Below are positions 21,621 to 32,109 of a stretch of DNA of 64,000 nt, one piece after another. Position 1 is the first letter of the stretch. Each line of letters opens with the position of its first letter. Source of the stretch: Notamacropus eugenii. Taxonomy: Eukaryota > Chordata > Mammalia > Diprotodontia > Macropodidae. The DNA lies in the NCBI RefSeq assembly GCF_028372415.1, contig NC_092872.1, positions 88,014,613 to 88,078,612 on the forward strand. The letters run 5' to 3'. The notes below the pieces were generated by a model. The model saw only the letters and a list, made by a program, of their open reading frames with translations, ran no database searches and was not told the origin of the DNA. A program made the translations under genes and the position numbers.

Positions 21621-22407
21621 AAAGAGTAAGTGCTTTCTAAGCATTAATGATGGATAGAGCACTTAGCACCTCTCCTCTTCCCATGTTGGCCATCTTCCCA
21701 GCTGTCCAGTACTAGCTCTGGGTCTCCAGGTCATAGAGTGATTTCTCTAATCTGAGTAGGATTCTCAGCCACAGGATCTGAAGCAGCTCAACTATTCACA
21801 TATTTCTTTCCCTTGGGAGCAAAGATGGATCAGAAGAAGTTCTCCGTAGTTCTGAGGGGAAAATAAAAGAATACTGTGTTCCCAGATGCAGCAGTATTTA
21901 TCAAAGGGTCAGAAACTATAAATTGATGGCAAGCAGCCCAAGGTCTCCCTTCTCTAAGGACAAGAACCAGGGAAAAGCTCAGCCAAGACCATTGGAGGTT
22001 GGAGAAGACATCTTAGCTTCATCATTGCTTCTTCCTTGAATTGGGATTTACCATGTTCCATATCAACAGGAGGCATTGGGGGGAATAGGAGAGGGGGCAG
22101 TACTGACTAGCCTTCCCAACACCAACAAACCTGATATGAAGAGACTCCAGCCTGTAGTACTGTGGTTGCTGCTGACCTGTTGTTTTCTCATCTCTAGCAA
22201 CCCCATTCTCTTCCTGCATGTACTTTATGATTTTCTCATGCCAAGTAATGTACTCTTTATCAACCTACACCAAGAAGCAGCCAGATTTCTCCATCTACCA
22301 CCATTTGTCACATGCCAGCAGTCTTCCTACTCCCCAGCAGCCCTAAATCCCCTTCCTGCAATCTTCAGCTACTTTTGCGATGGTAGGACCTGTAGGGAAG
22401 GAGGGTA
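21621..22407. other. Unassigned
   Basis: No repeat is recognised. The 133-codon frame at 22076-22477 runs on into the MIR at 22408, which argues against a gene. Confidence 0.35.
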
Positions 22408-22500
22408 TAAGCATTTACTAAGCACATACTATGTGCCAGACCCTGTGCTAATACCTTGCAAATATTCTCTTGTTTGATCCTTATAACATCAAGGGAAGTT
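22408..22500 (-). repeat. MIR-type SINE fragment
   Basis: GCATTTACTAAGCACATAC, GCCAGACCCTGTGCTAATAC and CTTGTTTGATCCTTATAAC are the 3' half of a reverse MIR. Confidence 0.65.
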
Positions 22501-22689
22501 AGGTGTTAAGATCTCTGGAGAGGGATCTTTCCCTTGTCTCTTTGAAAGGCAGTACCTGTGTTCTTTTTGCCATCCAGCCTTCCTCCTTCCTCTGTCTCTT
22601 CCTTATTTATTCTTCCCCATGTTCAGTCACTACATGGAAATAAAGATACATTTGTCTCTTACCTTTGATTTTGGGGTCTGCCAAGCACT

Positions 22690-22975
22690 GGCTTACATTT
22701 TTCTTTCAACTAATAATGATGTGTGCTACCCACCTCTTGATGGAAATGTGATAGACTCAAGATGTGGAATGAGACATACATTTTGGACATGGACAATGTG
22801 AGAACTTATTTTATTGACTATGAATATTTGTTACTGTTTTTTTTTTTTTACTGTTGTTTCTTCTTTTAAATTGAGTTAGGTGGGAGAGAGGTTTTACTGG
22901 GTTTTTTAGGTGGGAGAGAGAGAAGATAAATGCTTGTTAACTGAAAAATGCAATAAAATACTTTTTAAAAGCCTC
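22690..22975 (+). repeat. L1 3' end
   Basis: GTGCTACCCACCTCTTGATGG, GTGATAGACTCAAGATGTGG, a T-run, GGTGGGAGAGAGAGAAG and AAATGCTTGTTAACTG follow the sense 3' end of a marsupial L1, also seen at 50868. Confidence 0.6.
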
Positions 22976-23196
22976 TTTGCCTCAGTTCCTTTGGTTGGAC
23001 AGGGCAAATGTATCCTGCCTTGCTCTTTGCCTGTATTCCTTAACCAACTTGCTTTCTTGTTCAGCCAGGGTCCTATTCAAACCCTGAGTTTTTTTATATT
23101 TTATGGATTTATAGATTGACCAGAGTGAATTATAAGAAGGCAATTATCCCAAGAGAAATAAGGTCCCAGGCTTCTCGAACATGAATAAACGAAATG

Positions 23197-23310
23197 AAAA
23201 GCATATATTAAATGATTACTATGTGCCAGGCACTGTGCTGGATATACAAATACAAAAGCCATATAATTCCTGCCCTCAAGGAGCTTTCATTCTGATAGAA
23301 GGAGACAACT
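23197..23310 (-). repeat. L2 LINE 3' end
   Basis: GATTACTATGTGCCAGGCAC, CTGCCCTCAAGGAGCTTTC and TTCTGATAGAAGGAGACAAC are the reverse L2 3' end. Confidence 0.75.
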
Positions 23311-23689
23311 ATGGAAGTGGTGGCCAAAGAAGGAAGTTTTGAGTAGTCATGAGGATGACAAATTTGATCCCTAGAGGAAGTGATTGACATTCCTTTCCAG
23401 AAATCATGGTAGAATTAATTTCATTGTGTGTAGAGAAGGAAGAGGATGGGGAACAGGGAAAGGAATACAGAGTGTCTAGAAGGAAAGATGATTGTAAAGC
23501 ATGATTTGGTGGCTAGAACAAGTTAGATAAAGTAAACTCTCACCATATAAGATACCAGCTTCCCAGGATAGTTTTCAGAATTCTCCATCTTAGATAAGAG
23601 GACATCTATTTTGAAAGAATAAAAGGTGATGTAATGATAAATACAGCTAACAGGACAGTGGTCCTCAGAGAACGCTAAGCTACTACCAC

Positions 23690-23935
23690 TGTTTTTTCTT
23701 CCCTAAGCAGAACACCCTGGCAATTCATTGTATGCCTAGAACATTCCCTCTCCTTGGGTCAATCAGAAACCCCAAGCTGAGGAGGGGCTGAGTTCTGGGA
23801 GCCTCTTGCTTTCGTGATCCTCTTGCAGGGATCTCTAGGGTGACTGGTTTCTGAATACAGCCTTACTCTGGTGAATAAACTGGCTATGTCTTTAGGGCTT
23901 CCCTGACCTGGCATCTGATAGACTACAAGAGATGC
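23690..23935 (+). other. LTR-like segment, weak
   Basis: A GAGGAGGGGCTGAG block, a purine/pyrimidine-rich centre and GGTGAATAAACTGGC (AATAAA with short downstream region) resemble the R-U5 part of a mammalian LTR. The termini are not identified. Confidence 0.2.
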
Positions 23936-23947
23936 CTAATAACTGAG

Positions 23948-24150
23948 TGCAAGAACTCACATTTCTATACTGCTTCATTTTACAAAGTATTCCACCCCCC
24001 ACCTGGAAAGTATGTTTACAGATATTAACGTTCTAGTTTTACAAATGAAGCCACTGAGGTTAAGTGACAACCAATTAGTAAGCGACCAAGGGTACACCGC
24101 AGCAGCATCTCCTGGGCCTTTGCTCTCTCTACTATAATCTGCCTCTGTAA
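23948..24150 (-). repeat. MIR-type SINE
   Basis: CACATTTCTATACTGCTTC, AAATGAAGCCACTGAGGTTAAG and TCTACTATAATCTGCCTC follow a reverse MIR; the centre is diverged. Confidence 0.6.
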
Positions 24151-24245
24151 CCACTGTTGGGAGAGATGAGGTGGGGTTTCTTCCCTAATTCCTCACTTTC
24201 AGTATAATTTTACTTCATGGACAAGGGTAGGACTTTGGTAGCAGA

Positions 24246-24246
<1 letters not shown>

Positions 24247-24296
<50 letters not shown>

Positions 24297-24319
24297 ATCT
24301 ATCTATCTATGTATCTATC

Positions 24320-24362
<43 letters not shown>

Positions 24363-24405
24363 ATCTATCTATCTATCTATCTATCTATCTATTTATCTAT
24401 CTATC

Positions 24406-24444
<39 letters not shown>

Positions 24445-24450
24445 ATCTAT
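24247..24450. repeat. (TCTA)n microsatellite with ATC interruptions
   Basis: About 50 tetranucleotide units with TCATC interruptions at regular intervals. The frames SIYLSIYL... that run through it are artefacts of the array. Confidence 0.95.
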
Positions 24451-24857
24451 GTATGTATATACATACATGCATACACAAATCCACACAAAGATTCTCTTCT
24501 CTCATCTAGGCCCTGCTTGAAGCCTCCAAGGAGGAGGACCCTACACCCTCTTGAAAGATCCAGTTCCACTTCTGATTAGCTCTAATCGTTCAGAAGTTTT
24601 CTTTTCTGACATCAAGTTTAAATTTTGCCTCTTTGCAACTTCCTCGGCCCTTTGGGACCAGCCGTAACATGTTTAATTCTTCCTTTACATGACAGCCCTT
24701 TAAATATTTAAAGATGATTATCATATCTCTTTTTGAGGCTTCTGGTTAAACACACACACTTCTATCAATCTCCATGTGGTGTGTACTCAGGTCCCTTCAA
24801 TATTCTGATTGCTTTCCTCTGGCCACTCTCCAGCTTATTGATAGCCTTCTTAAACTA

Positions 24858-24921
24858 CACTTTGTACAGTGCTGGCACATAGTCACTGCTTAATAGATGC
24901 TTGTTGAGTGACTGACTAAAA
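24858..24921 (+). repeat. L2 LINE 3' terminus inside CR1/L3
   Basis: AGTGCTGGCACATAGTCACTG and AATAGATGCTTGTTGAGTGAC form the L2 terminus. It is immediately followed by an L2 end in the opposite orientation. Confidence 0.7.
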
Positions 24922-24924
24922 TGA

Positions 24925-25092
24925 AGAAATAAGTATTTATTATGTGCTAACTGCTTGCTACATGCTATGCTAAACACCGGCTACATAAAGCATTTATTAA
25001 ATTGTCATTGTGTTTCAGGTACTATGCTAAGAAATACAGGCATTAAAAACAACCCTTCCCTAAAAAAGCTGACATTTAAAGAAATTAGATTC
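24925..25092 (-). repeat. L2 LINE 3' end inside CR1/L3
   Basis: AAGTATTTATTATGTGCTAAC and a second CATTTATTAAATTGTCATTG start suggest two overlapping L2 tails, ending AAGCTGACATTTAAAG. Confidence 0.6.
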
Positions 25093-25111
25093 TAATGTCA
25101 TGTGGTGCCCA

Positions 25112-25371
25112 GACCTGAATTGTTGATGTTATTGCTGAATTGCGTCTGACTCATTGTGACCCTATTTGGGCTTTTCTAGTTAAAGATTTTGGAGTGGTTT
25201 GTCATTTACTTTTCCAGCTCATGTAAGGAACTAAATAAGGAACTAAAGGCAAAGAGGGTTAAGTGACTTGCCCATGATCACACAGGCAGTAAATATCTCA
25301 GGCCAGACTTGAACTTATAAAGATGAGTCTTTCTGACTCTACTATCCACTGTGTCACCTAGATGCTCCCAA
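25112..25371 (-). repeat. tRNA-headed SINE S1 inside CR1/L3
   Basis: TTGCTGAATTGCGTCTGACTC, TTTGGAGTGGTTTGTCATTT, GGGTTAAGTGACTTGCCC and CCACTGTGTCACCTAGATG give a full reverse S1. The CR1 text continues on the far side (CAAATACAGTACTCC). Confidence 0.85.
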
Positions 25372-26059
25372 ATACAGTACTCCAAATGAGGTTGGATGAG
25401 GGCAGAGTGCAGTGGTATTATTATCTACCTATTTGTGGAAGTTATACTCCTCTTAATGTAATCCAAGTTTGCATTAGGTTTTATTGGGGGAAAAGACATC
25501 ACATTGGTGCCTCAGATTGAGCTTGTGGTCCACTAAAACCTCCAGATACTTTTCAGGACAACTGCTTGTCCTAACCATACATCCCTTATCTTGCTTTTTT
25601 TTTTTTTTTGTGAAATTGACATTTTGCATCCAACTACAAGACTTTACATTTATGTCTATTGAATTTCATCTTATTAGATTCAGTTCAGGGCTCTACCCTG
25701 TCAAGATCCTTTCACATCCTGGCTTTGTGTGCTTGCAATATGAAAGGGAAGTTTGTAAGAGTGGGAAGAGTTCTTTGGTACTGCTCTCCCCAGCCATCCT
25801 CTATATATAGGAGACGCTTCTCCATTCTCTACAGGTTCCTGTCTCTGATCCCTAAGCAAAGCTTTCAAGTCAGAGGAATCCAAATCCTTCTAAGTGGAAA
25901 TTACTGGACTTTTGACCAGTCAATGTCACATTGTTTGCAGGGAATGACACTAGGCACCCCAGATAGAGAAAAAGAAAACAGAAACAAGAGTCTGAAGTCA
26001 TAGGTATATTTTTAACGAGCATCAAGGTTACTGGGTCCTAGATCCAGGAAGCATAATTG

Positions 26060-26255
26060 TAGCAATGAATTATAGGAACATGGATACAAAACAGGAAAGT
26101 GCCTGTTTCAACCCTCTTATCTTACAGATGAGCAAACTAAGGCCAAGAGAGGTCAGATGACTTGTCCAACGTCCTACAAACAGAAGAGCTGAAATTCAAA
26201 CTCAGGTGTCAAGTCTCCAAGTTTATGACTCTTTGTACGTATTGTACCAAGAGAC
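26060..26255 (-). repeat. MIR-like SINE
   Basis: ACAGATGAGCAAACTAAGGCC, GATGACTTGTCCAACGTCC and TTCAAACTCAGGTGTC follow a reverse MIR-like element with the family's AACCCTCTTATCTTACAG left part. Confidence 0.65.
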
Positions 26256-26277
26256 CTCCTTTAGGGGCTGAATCAAC

Positions 26278-26526
26278 AGTCCATCAACAAGCATTTATTA
26301 ATCTATCACCTTTCTATGAATCAAGAGATGGTTAGCATTCTTTATTATCAGAGATGGGAGTTTGTTTTGTTTGACTGTATATCTGTTGCAATGGTATTGT
26401 TTTTTTTTTTCCACTGGGAAGGGAAGAGAAAATAAATGTTTGTTAATTGAAAAAAACATTAATTAAAAAATAAGCATTTGTTAAGTGCTTACAATGTGCC
26501 AGGCACTATGATAAGCATTGGGGATA
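26278..26526 (-). repeat. L2 tails and an L1 3' end
   Basis: An L2 tail (26278-26320) is followed by a sense L1 3' end (26340-26465: TGTTTGACTGTATATCTG, T-run, AAATAAATGTTTGTTAATTG), then a reverse L2 3' end that begins GCATTTGTTAAGTGCTTAC and breaks off at GGGGATA (26526), where the LTR-like segment starts. The L1 part lies on the plus strand. Confidence 0.6.
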
Positions 26527-27376
26527 TGTCGGCGGGCAATCACAACTTCACAAAACTTACGTTAAAACTAGGTTTATTACAAGAAAAATGAACATACGTG
26601 TGGAACCCAAGTCAGAGCAAAGAGTTCACCATCCAGACAGAAGTTTACATATTTATGACAGCACAACAAAGGGAAGAGGAGAAAACAGAAATTTCCTGCC
26701 AAAGGAGAGTAGCATGGGAAGGAGAAAGATGCTGTAAAGGTGGGAAAAGGACACTTTTACCCCTTCCAAAGGGGAGGAGTAAGGTGATGGCAAAAAGCAG
26801 TTTCCTTGGGAAATGCTGGAACATGAGGATAGCACGGTCTGCTTAACTGTAAGAGTACCAATGGCCCAAGTAGTTTCTCAGCCTAGTACAGACTGACTGG
26901 TGCCCATCTTACTCCCAGTGACACACAAGAAGTCCAGCTTGGGGTGTAAAACAACAAATTATGTCAGTTGGGGGTGGGAGCTTTGTCCATGACATGTTCA
27001 GGTTTCTTGCACACTCTGTTTCTGGAAAATATGGCAACTGAAGAAGATAGGTTAACTTTGATTCAGGGCAACATACACAATGTAAAGTCTTGAAGTCTCT
27101 GCCCTCCAGGGAATTAATCAATCAGAGAATGGTTCTTTGCTCTTTTAGGTATTGTGTCCAGTATCATCATTCTCCTGAACCTCCATGGTTATACCATAAT
27201 TCCCTGATTCAAATGACCCCCTAAGGTCATTGTAGGGATGTTAAAATTTTAGGCCTGATCAGTTTCCAAAAAGATGTAAAGGCCTGGGTCTTATTGTTAT
27301 CATGGGAGGGCTTAACTTTTGCTTCAGGAACAAAAAAGTATCTTGTGAGCTGATGTCGCATTTTGATCTCACAACA
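26527..27376 (-). mobile_element. Probable solitary LTR of an endogenous retrovirus
   Basis: The segment starts TGTCGGCGGGC on the plus strand, which is the ...CCGACA end of an LTR read on the minus strand. On that strand an AATAAA lies at 26573-26578 (plus TTTATT) and a TATA-like CATAAATATG about 75 bases before it. It abruptly interrupts an L2 copy at 26526. A TGTTGTGAG start at 27376 (minus) would give a TGT...ACA element of 850 bp, but this end is uncertain: the flanks show no clean duplication and I could not find the rest of the L2. No viral gene is present. Confidence 0.4.
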
Positions 27377-28164
27377 AGGCTACTAGAAGAAGGGTCATCA
27401 TTCATAAACACATCTCACAGGAATGAGAATGGGAATCTCTGTAAGATGTGATTTACTCTGTCACTTTACCTGTGGTTCCATGTCTTCCTCATAAAACTGA
27501 CCTTTTCCTGAGAGACAGGACCTCTTCACAAACATGCACAGGACTTCAGTCTTGTGGGCCCCCATTGTTTGTTTTCTCTTTATTATCTCTAAGTAATTCT
27601 TTAAGGAGCTTTAATACCATGAGAGGACTTAGACAGAGGAAGGTAGAGGCTGATTTGAATTTCATGCAAACAGGTTGCTTCAGCTGTTAATTAATATCCC
27701 TCCAGGAATTAACAGACTCTAGATCCTGAAGAGGTTCCAATTAAATAAAACCCACCACATGTTGCATCCAGCTGTTCTTAGCCCCCTTCTGATCTTGCAC
27801 CAACAGGGATGAAAATTCATGCCTTTTGGCTGCTAACAAGGCATTTTTTTCTAATAGAGTCTCTGTCTCTAAGCTGACAGGGCTCTCATGTTCTAGAATG
27901 AGTCTAAGAAGACACCTACAAGTGACTGGGGAACTTACTCGTCAGTGTGAATCAATGTTTTCTAACCAGAGTATTGGATTTTGCTAGACTCTCAAGATCT
28001 CACTGCTGTGCTGACATGACATCCTCCTGAATCAAAGCCCATCTCAGGACTCTATTAAAATGCTCACCAAAAGTAGGAAAACTTTGACCTGTAGACTGGA
28101 TTGGCCTTTGACTTCATTCCATCTAACCTACGGGAGAAGTATCAAGAAGGCACGTGCTATTTAT
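27377..28164. other. Unassigned
   Basis: I recognise no family. Some of it may be more of the disrupted L2 or of the LTR. Confidence 0.3.
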
Positions 28165-28400
28165 GGGTATACTCAATAAATATTTATTAAGTACCTCCTA
28201 TGTGCCAGACACTGGTCTAGGTGCTGGGGATACAAATATGAAAAAAAATCCTACTCTCAAGGAGTTCACATTTTAATGGTGGAAGACAACATTTAGAAGG
28301 AAGCTGAAAAGCTGGAGGGAAGGACAGGAGGAAGATAGGGGAGGTGGTCCCTGAGAAGGAAGTCTCAAAGGAGTGCAGCCAGGTACAAAATGAGACATCA
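28165..28400 (-). repeat. L2 LINE 3' region
   Basis: AATATTTATTAAGTACCTCC, GGGGATACAAATATG and CTCTCAAGGAGTTCACATTT give a clear reverse L2 3' end. The following sequence to 28400 is a less certain continuation. Confidence 0.75.
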
Positions 28401-28869
28401 ATGCTAAGTCCCCTCCTTAAATTGAGGTTTTGTTGTTTATGGCTCTACTCTCCAGTCAGAGGAGCAGAGAGTAATGATGAGGTGCTTGAGAGAAGACTGG
28501 AGAAAAATTATTATTTTACTGCTACATTAATAACTAATTATTAAATTAGGATCCAAGCATTTCTCCTTTATTCCCCTATTTCAGTCTCAGCTCCTATAAA
28601 AAATCAATCTCTCAAAGACATGATTGATCAATGAGATTGTCCTAGTCTGCAAAGAACATGCTCTTCAAACTTGGGTGGGACTCCATCCAACTAGGAGACC
28701 TTCTGTTTAGAGTGCAGATAGATTTCAGTGTGGTCTAGCTCTTACCTCAAGGAGAAGAGCCCCTGTCCTTGTAACCTTCCATAGAATATAAGGTGACCCA
28801 GCTCATGAAGGAGAAAATCAACTAGAGTGGTCTGGATGGAGATGGATTCTTTTGTTCAGATTGTTGGAG

Positions 28870-29350
28870 GCATCTGCGTTGTTAATGTATTTTTGCTTAA
28901 TTTGAAGATCTTTCCTACCTATTTCCTACCTTAATAGGCCCATGTGACCTGCTTAAATCACATGGAAATCTAAGTCACATGTGGTGGGAGGTAGAACAGG
29001 AAGGGTAGAGCAGAGCTAGGAGGAAGTTGGTGAGAGCAGTTATAGTGGAAGAGAGAGAGGACACAGGCAAGTAGGCACAGCTAGGCTCATAAGTGTTTGC
29101 TTGAGAGAAGGTCCCGGTAGTGGGGGAAAGTCTTGGGAATGGCTTTGTCCCCAACAATGCTGATGTGTATCGACTTCTTGGTTACTACGATGTATTTGGT
29201 GTTCAAGTGTTGGGATTTGGCTTTCTGGTGACTGAATAAATGTTTTTCTTCTGCTTTCTATATGGAGAGTCTGTTATACTTTGCAATTCGGAACTATGCT
29301 GGCATATTCATAGTCACTGTCAGTGCTGTGAATATTCTCTTGGCAATATA
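28870..29350 (+). mobile_element. LTR-like segment
   Basis: AATAAA at 29235-29240 in GACTGAATAAATGTTTTTC, followed by a pyrimidine-rich stretch and GCAATTCGGAACTATGCTGG, resembles the R-U5 region of a marsupial ERV LTR. The upstream purine-rich U3-like part starts near 28950. Neither terminus nor a target duplication is resolved. Confidence 0.35.
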
Positions 29351-30472
29351 GCGCCTGAGTCTTATGATTAAGCCAGGTTCTCAGCAGCAGGAACTGAAGA
29401 TTTCTTTCCTAACTCCTCATTAAATGTCCACCAATCAGGATTGATTTTCCATTGTCAAGGGAATTCTCTTTCAAGGATTATTTAAAGCTTTCAAACTCTC
29501 AATGTTTTTCATCTTTGGTTACTGGGAGAAACCTCTGGGCCATCAATTTGCTAATTGCCAGCTAACCTAATTAATAAATTGGTTATTAATTACTCCAAAA
29601 CTGTCTCTCAGGATTTTTCATTCATCACAGGTTCTTGTAGGATGATCAGGTTTTCTCAAGAATGAGCTTACTTGGACATGGTGGAAAGAAATCCCAAAGT
29701 AGTGCAGTCAGGTGGGAAATAGCATTGAAAACACAATATTTTTAAAAATCTTTATTGATTGTATTTGAAAAGGCCATGTTATCGGGCTATTATTTCATGA
29801 GAATTTGTCAGTGGGTAGGAACTTGGAGTGACTTTTTCTTTTTGTGAGAATTTGTGTGTATGCACTTGATGTTCAGGGACTATGTTTTTGTGTCTCTGTA
29901 TTTTTCTGGATTCTTAATAACCTTTGTCTCTTTCTTCACCTGCTGCTGAACTGAGGTGACTGTTTCCTGAGAACAGGAGCTCTTAACCTTTTGTGGGTCA
30001 TGGAGGGAATGAAACATGGTTATCCCATGCCTATCCCCAAAATGGAGGCCAATGGAAAAGAACTAGACAATGGGAGAAGGAAGCTAGAATGGTGGAAAGG
30101 ATATTCCAGAGTGAGAAGGCCTCAGGTGATGAGGGACATTGGAGGGTGAGCAATAGTAGCTTTAGAGAGTAATGATGCTGAGATAAGCATGGGGAATGGT
30201 GGAGGCAGGAAAGAAAAGGAACCACTGAGACACTGAAGAAGCTACTGTTTTCATTAGGGCTTTGGTGGGAATATGTTAATTGCAGATCAAATGGAACTGA
30301 GTAAGGGACAGATATTATTACACATGATAATGGGAGAATACTGATAACATTGAGTGCCCACAGATGAGGGTGTAGAGGACGATGAATAGGCTGGAGATTA
30401 TGCCATAGGAGTGTTGTTTGGAGGAGTTTAACCCAGAGAACAGAAAACTGGGGAATGTCTTCCTCCTCACCC
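29351..30472. other. Unassigned; 156-codon minus-strand chance frame
   Basis: The minus frame at 30031-30501 begins in an S1 fragment and is leucine/serine-rich antisense of AG-rich DNA, which argues against a gene. GAGCTCTTAACCTTTTGTGGG at 29979 resembles a hAT-type terminus but has no partner. Confidence 0.35.
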
Positions 30473-30512
30473 CAGGCCTGGCACTCTGTCTGTTGCACCA
30501 CCTAGCTGCCCA
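30473..30512 (-). repeat. tRNA-head fragment of a SINE
   Basis: GGCCTGGCACTCTGTCTG and CACCACCTAGCTGCCC are the 5' end of S1 or S2 on the minus strand. Confidence 0.7.
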
Positions 30513-30547
30513 AGTATGTCCTAGAAAGGGATTATTGCTAAGGTACC

Positions 30548-31119
30548 ATTTGGACTAGGTAGTCTCTAAGATCATTTCTGTGATAGAGATCCTGTGATTC
30601 TATGAAGAAAAGTTTCTGGAAAAGAGGGGGGGGCGGTAAAACCCCTTATAGCTATAAAGTTTTGCTCATGACCAAGCAAGAATAGTAGACACTAAGAGAA
30701 GTCAAGAGGCAAGAAGCTGTCTGAAGTTTGATCAGCAGTGAGAGGATCGATGAAAGAGGAAGAGGTAAGAAGTAGAGTGAGGATATATTTATAATTAAGA
30801 CCAACAGTTGAGGATAGCTCTGGCATTTGGACTTTGGCAGATATCTGCTAATATGTAATGTAGCTCAGCAGCAAGTTGGAAAGTAGTGTCATAGACACAA
30901 GAAATTCCTGGAAAAAAGGCATAGAAATCTAAGACAAGCAGTAAATGTTCACCAAGCAGTCTCAAGTGACTGAGCCCTAGTGCAATGAAAAGACAGTTTG
31001 CCATGATGGTTAGCTGAGAGAGTTAGTCATGAAAACTGGCAGCAAGAACACCAGAGAACTGAGGAGATTGAAAGAAATTGGGAGGATTAGGCTATTACAT
31101 AAATTTTATTGAGGAGATT
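30548..31119. other. MIR/CR1-like end, then unassigned
   Basis: 30548-30606 reads GGTAGTCTCTAAGATCATTT and GATCCTGTGATTCTATG, a common MIR/CR1-type end. A run of eight Gs lies at 30626-30633. The rest is unassigned. Confidence 0.4.
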
Positions 31120-31172
31120 AGTGTGTTGCATTTAGTAGATATTTAATAAATTGTGGTTGAATGGCTTATTAA
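31120..31172 (+). repeat. L2 LINE 3' terminus
   Basis: TTTAGTAGATATTTAATAAATTG with GGTTGAATGGC is the L2 end. Confidence 0.6.
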
Positions 31173-31227
31173 TGAAATCTGTGAAATGTTCTTCCTTTTT
31201 CTTAACTTCATTTTATTTAATTGTGTA

Positions 31228-31572
31228 GAGGCTTTATTCTCCCAATAGAATGTAAGCTACTTGAAGTCAGGGACTGCTTGTATATTTGTTGCTGTTCAGT
31301 CATTTCAGTCATGTCTGACTCTTTGTGACCCCATTTGGAGTTTTCTTGGCAAGGATTGGATTGCCATTTCCTTCTACAGCTCATTTTACAAATGGGGAAA
31401 CTGAAGCATATAGGTTTAAGTGACTTGCCCAGAGTAACACAGAGAGTGTTTGAGGATGAATTTGAATTCAGGTTTTCCTAAATACAGGTCTATCACTCTA
31501 GCCACTGCGCCACTCAGCTGTCCACTTTACATATAGTAAATGCATAATAAATATTTGTTGACTTGAATCTAA
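31228..31572 (+). repeat. L2 LINE 3' end split by S1
   Basis: CCAATAGAATGTAAGCTAC, AGTCAGGGACTGCTTGTATAT (to 31284) and, beyond the SINE, ATATAGTAAATGCATAATAAAT (31526-31572) are the two halves of one L2 end. Confidence 0.75.
31285..31524 (-). repeat. tRNA-headed SINE S1 inside L2
   Basis: TTTCAGTCATGTCTGACTC, TTTTCTTGGCAAGGATTGG and CCACTGCGCCACTCAGCTGTCC are a full reverse S1. Confidence 0.85.
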
Positions 31573-31724
31573 TTGTGAATTCTAGCCTGAGACTGACCAC
31601 AAGAGAGTAGAGGCAATGGAGGATGTGTGCTCAGTGCAATTCATCCTCATTATTGGGAAAGCAACTCAACAGTTGTGGTTCAAATTTTTGCCTATTAAAA
31701 GACCACTTTAAAGGAGTATAGTCA

Positions 31725-32080
31725 GGAGATCTGGCACTGGAAGTCAGGAGATCTGGATTCTAGCTTTGGCTCTACCACTAACCATTATTGTAGCAGCTAG
31801 ACCACTGGACTTGAAGTTAGGAAGACCTGAGTTCAAACCCTGCCTTAGACACTTACTAGCTGTGTGACTCTAGCAAAGTCACTTAACTCCTACTTCACCT
31901 ATAAAATGATGGAGTTGGCCTCTGTGACTTCTAAGGTCCTACCTAGAGTCAAATCTGTGATTCTATTTATTACTTAGAACAAGTCACTTTGCCTCTCCAG
32001 GTTTGCATTTCTTCATTATTGTAGAATGAAGGGGTCAACTGAATGATTTTTAAGACCTCTAATAGTCTATGAATTAGGGG
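31725..32080 (+). repeat. MIR SINE split by a younger tRNA-headed SINE
   Basis: GGAGATCTGGATTCTAGC at the left and ACAAGTCACTTTGCCTCTCC at the right (from 31973) are consecutive MIR text. The SINE between is described separately. Confidence 0.65.
31786..31972 (+). repeat. tRNA-headed SINE inside MIR
   Basis: GTAGCAGCTAGACCACTGGAC, GACCTGAGTTCAAACCCTGCC and ACTAGCTGTGTGACTCTAG are the head and body. The 3' part (GATGGAGTTGGCCTCTGTGAC) is MIR-like rather than S1-like. Confidence 0.7.
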
Positions 32081-32109
32081 AAATGATCTGCATTCAAAAA
32101 TTTATGTTT

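Larger units (their letters stand above)
24505..25765 (-). repeat. CR1/L3 LINE 3' region, twice interrupted
   Basis: Three pieces read as one reverse CR1/L3 element: 24505-24850 (CTTTGCAACTTCCTCGGCCC, ATGATTATCATATCTC, CCACTCTCCAGCTTATTG), 25093-25111 (GTGGTGCCCAGACCTGAA) and 25372-25765 (TACTCCAAATGAGGTTGG, TGAGCTTGTGGTCCAC, AGACTTTACATTTATG). L2 pieces and an S1 fill the gaps. Confidence 0.8.

Noticed and set aside
22076-22477. 133-codon plus-strand frame
   Set aside because: It runs into a MIR-type SINE at 22408 and ends there.
24247-24450. CRISPR-like regular spacing
   Set aside because: The array is a plain eukaryotic microsatellite without unique spacers.
24217-24579. Open frames with SIYLSIYL repeats
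   Set aside because: They are the translation of the TCTA microsatellite, open only because the array lacks stops.
30031-30501. 156-codon minus-strand frame
   Set aside because: It starts inside a SINE head fragment and is antisense to AG-rich DNA, with no splice or polyadenylation signals.
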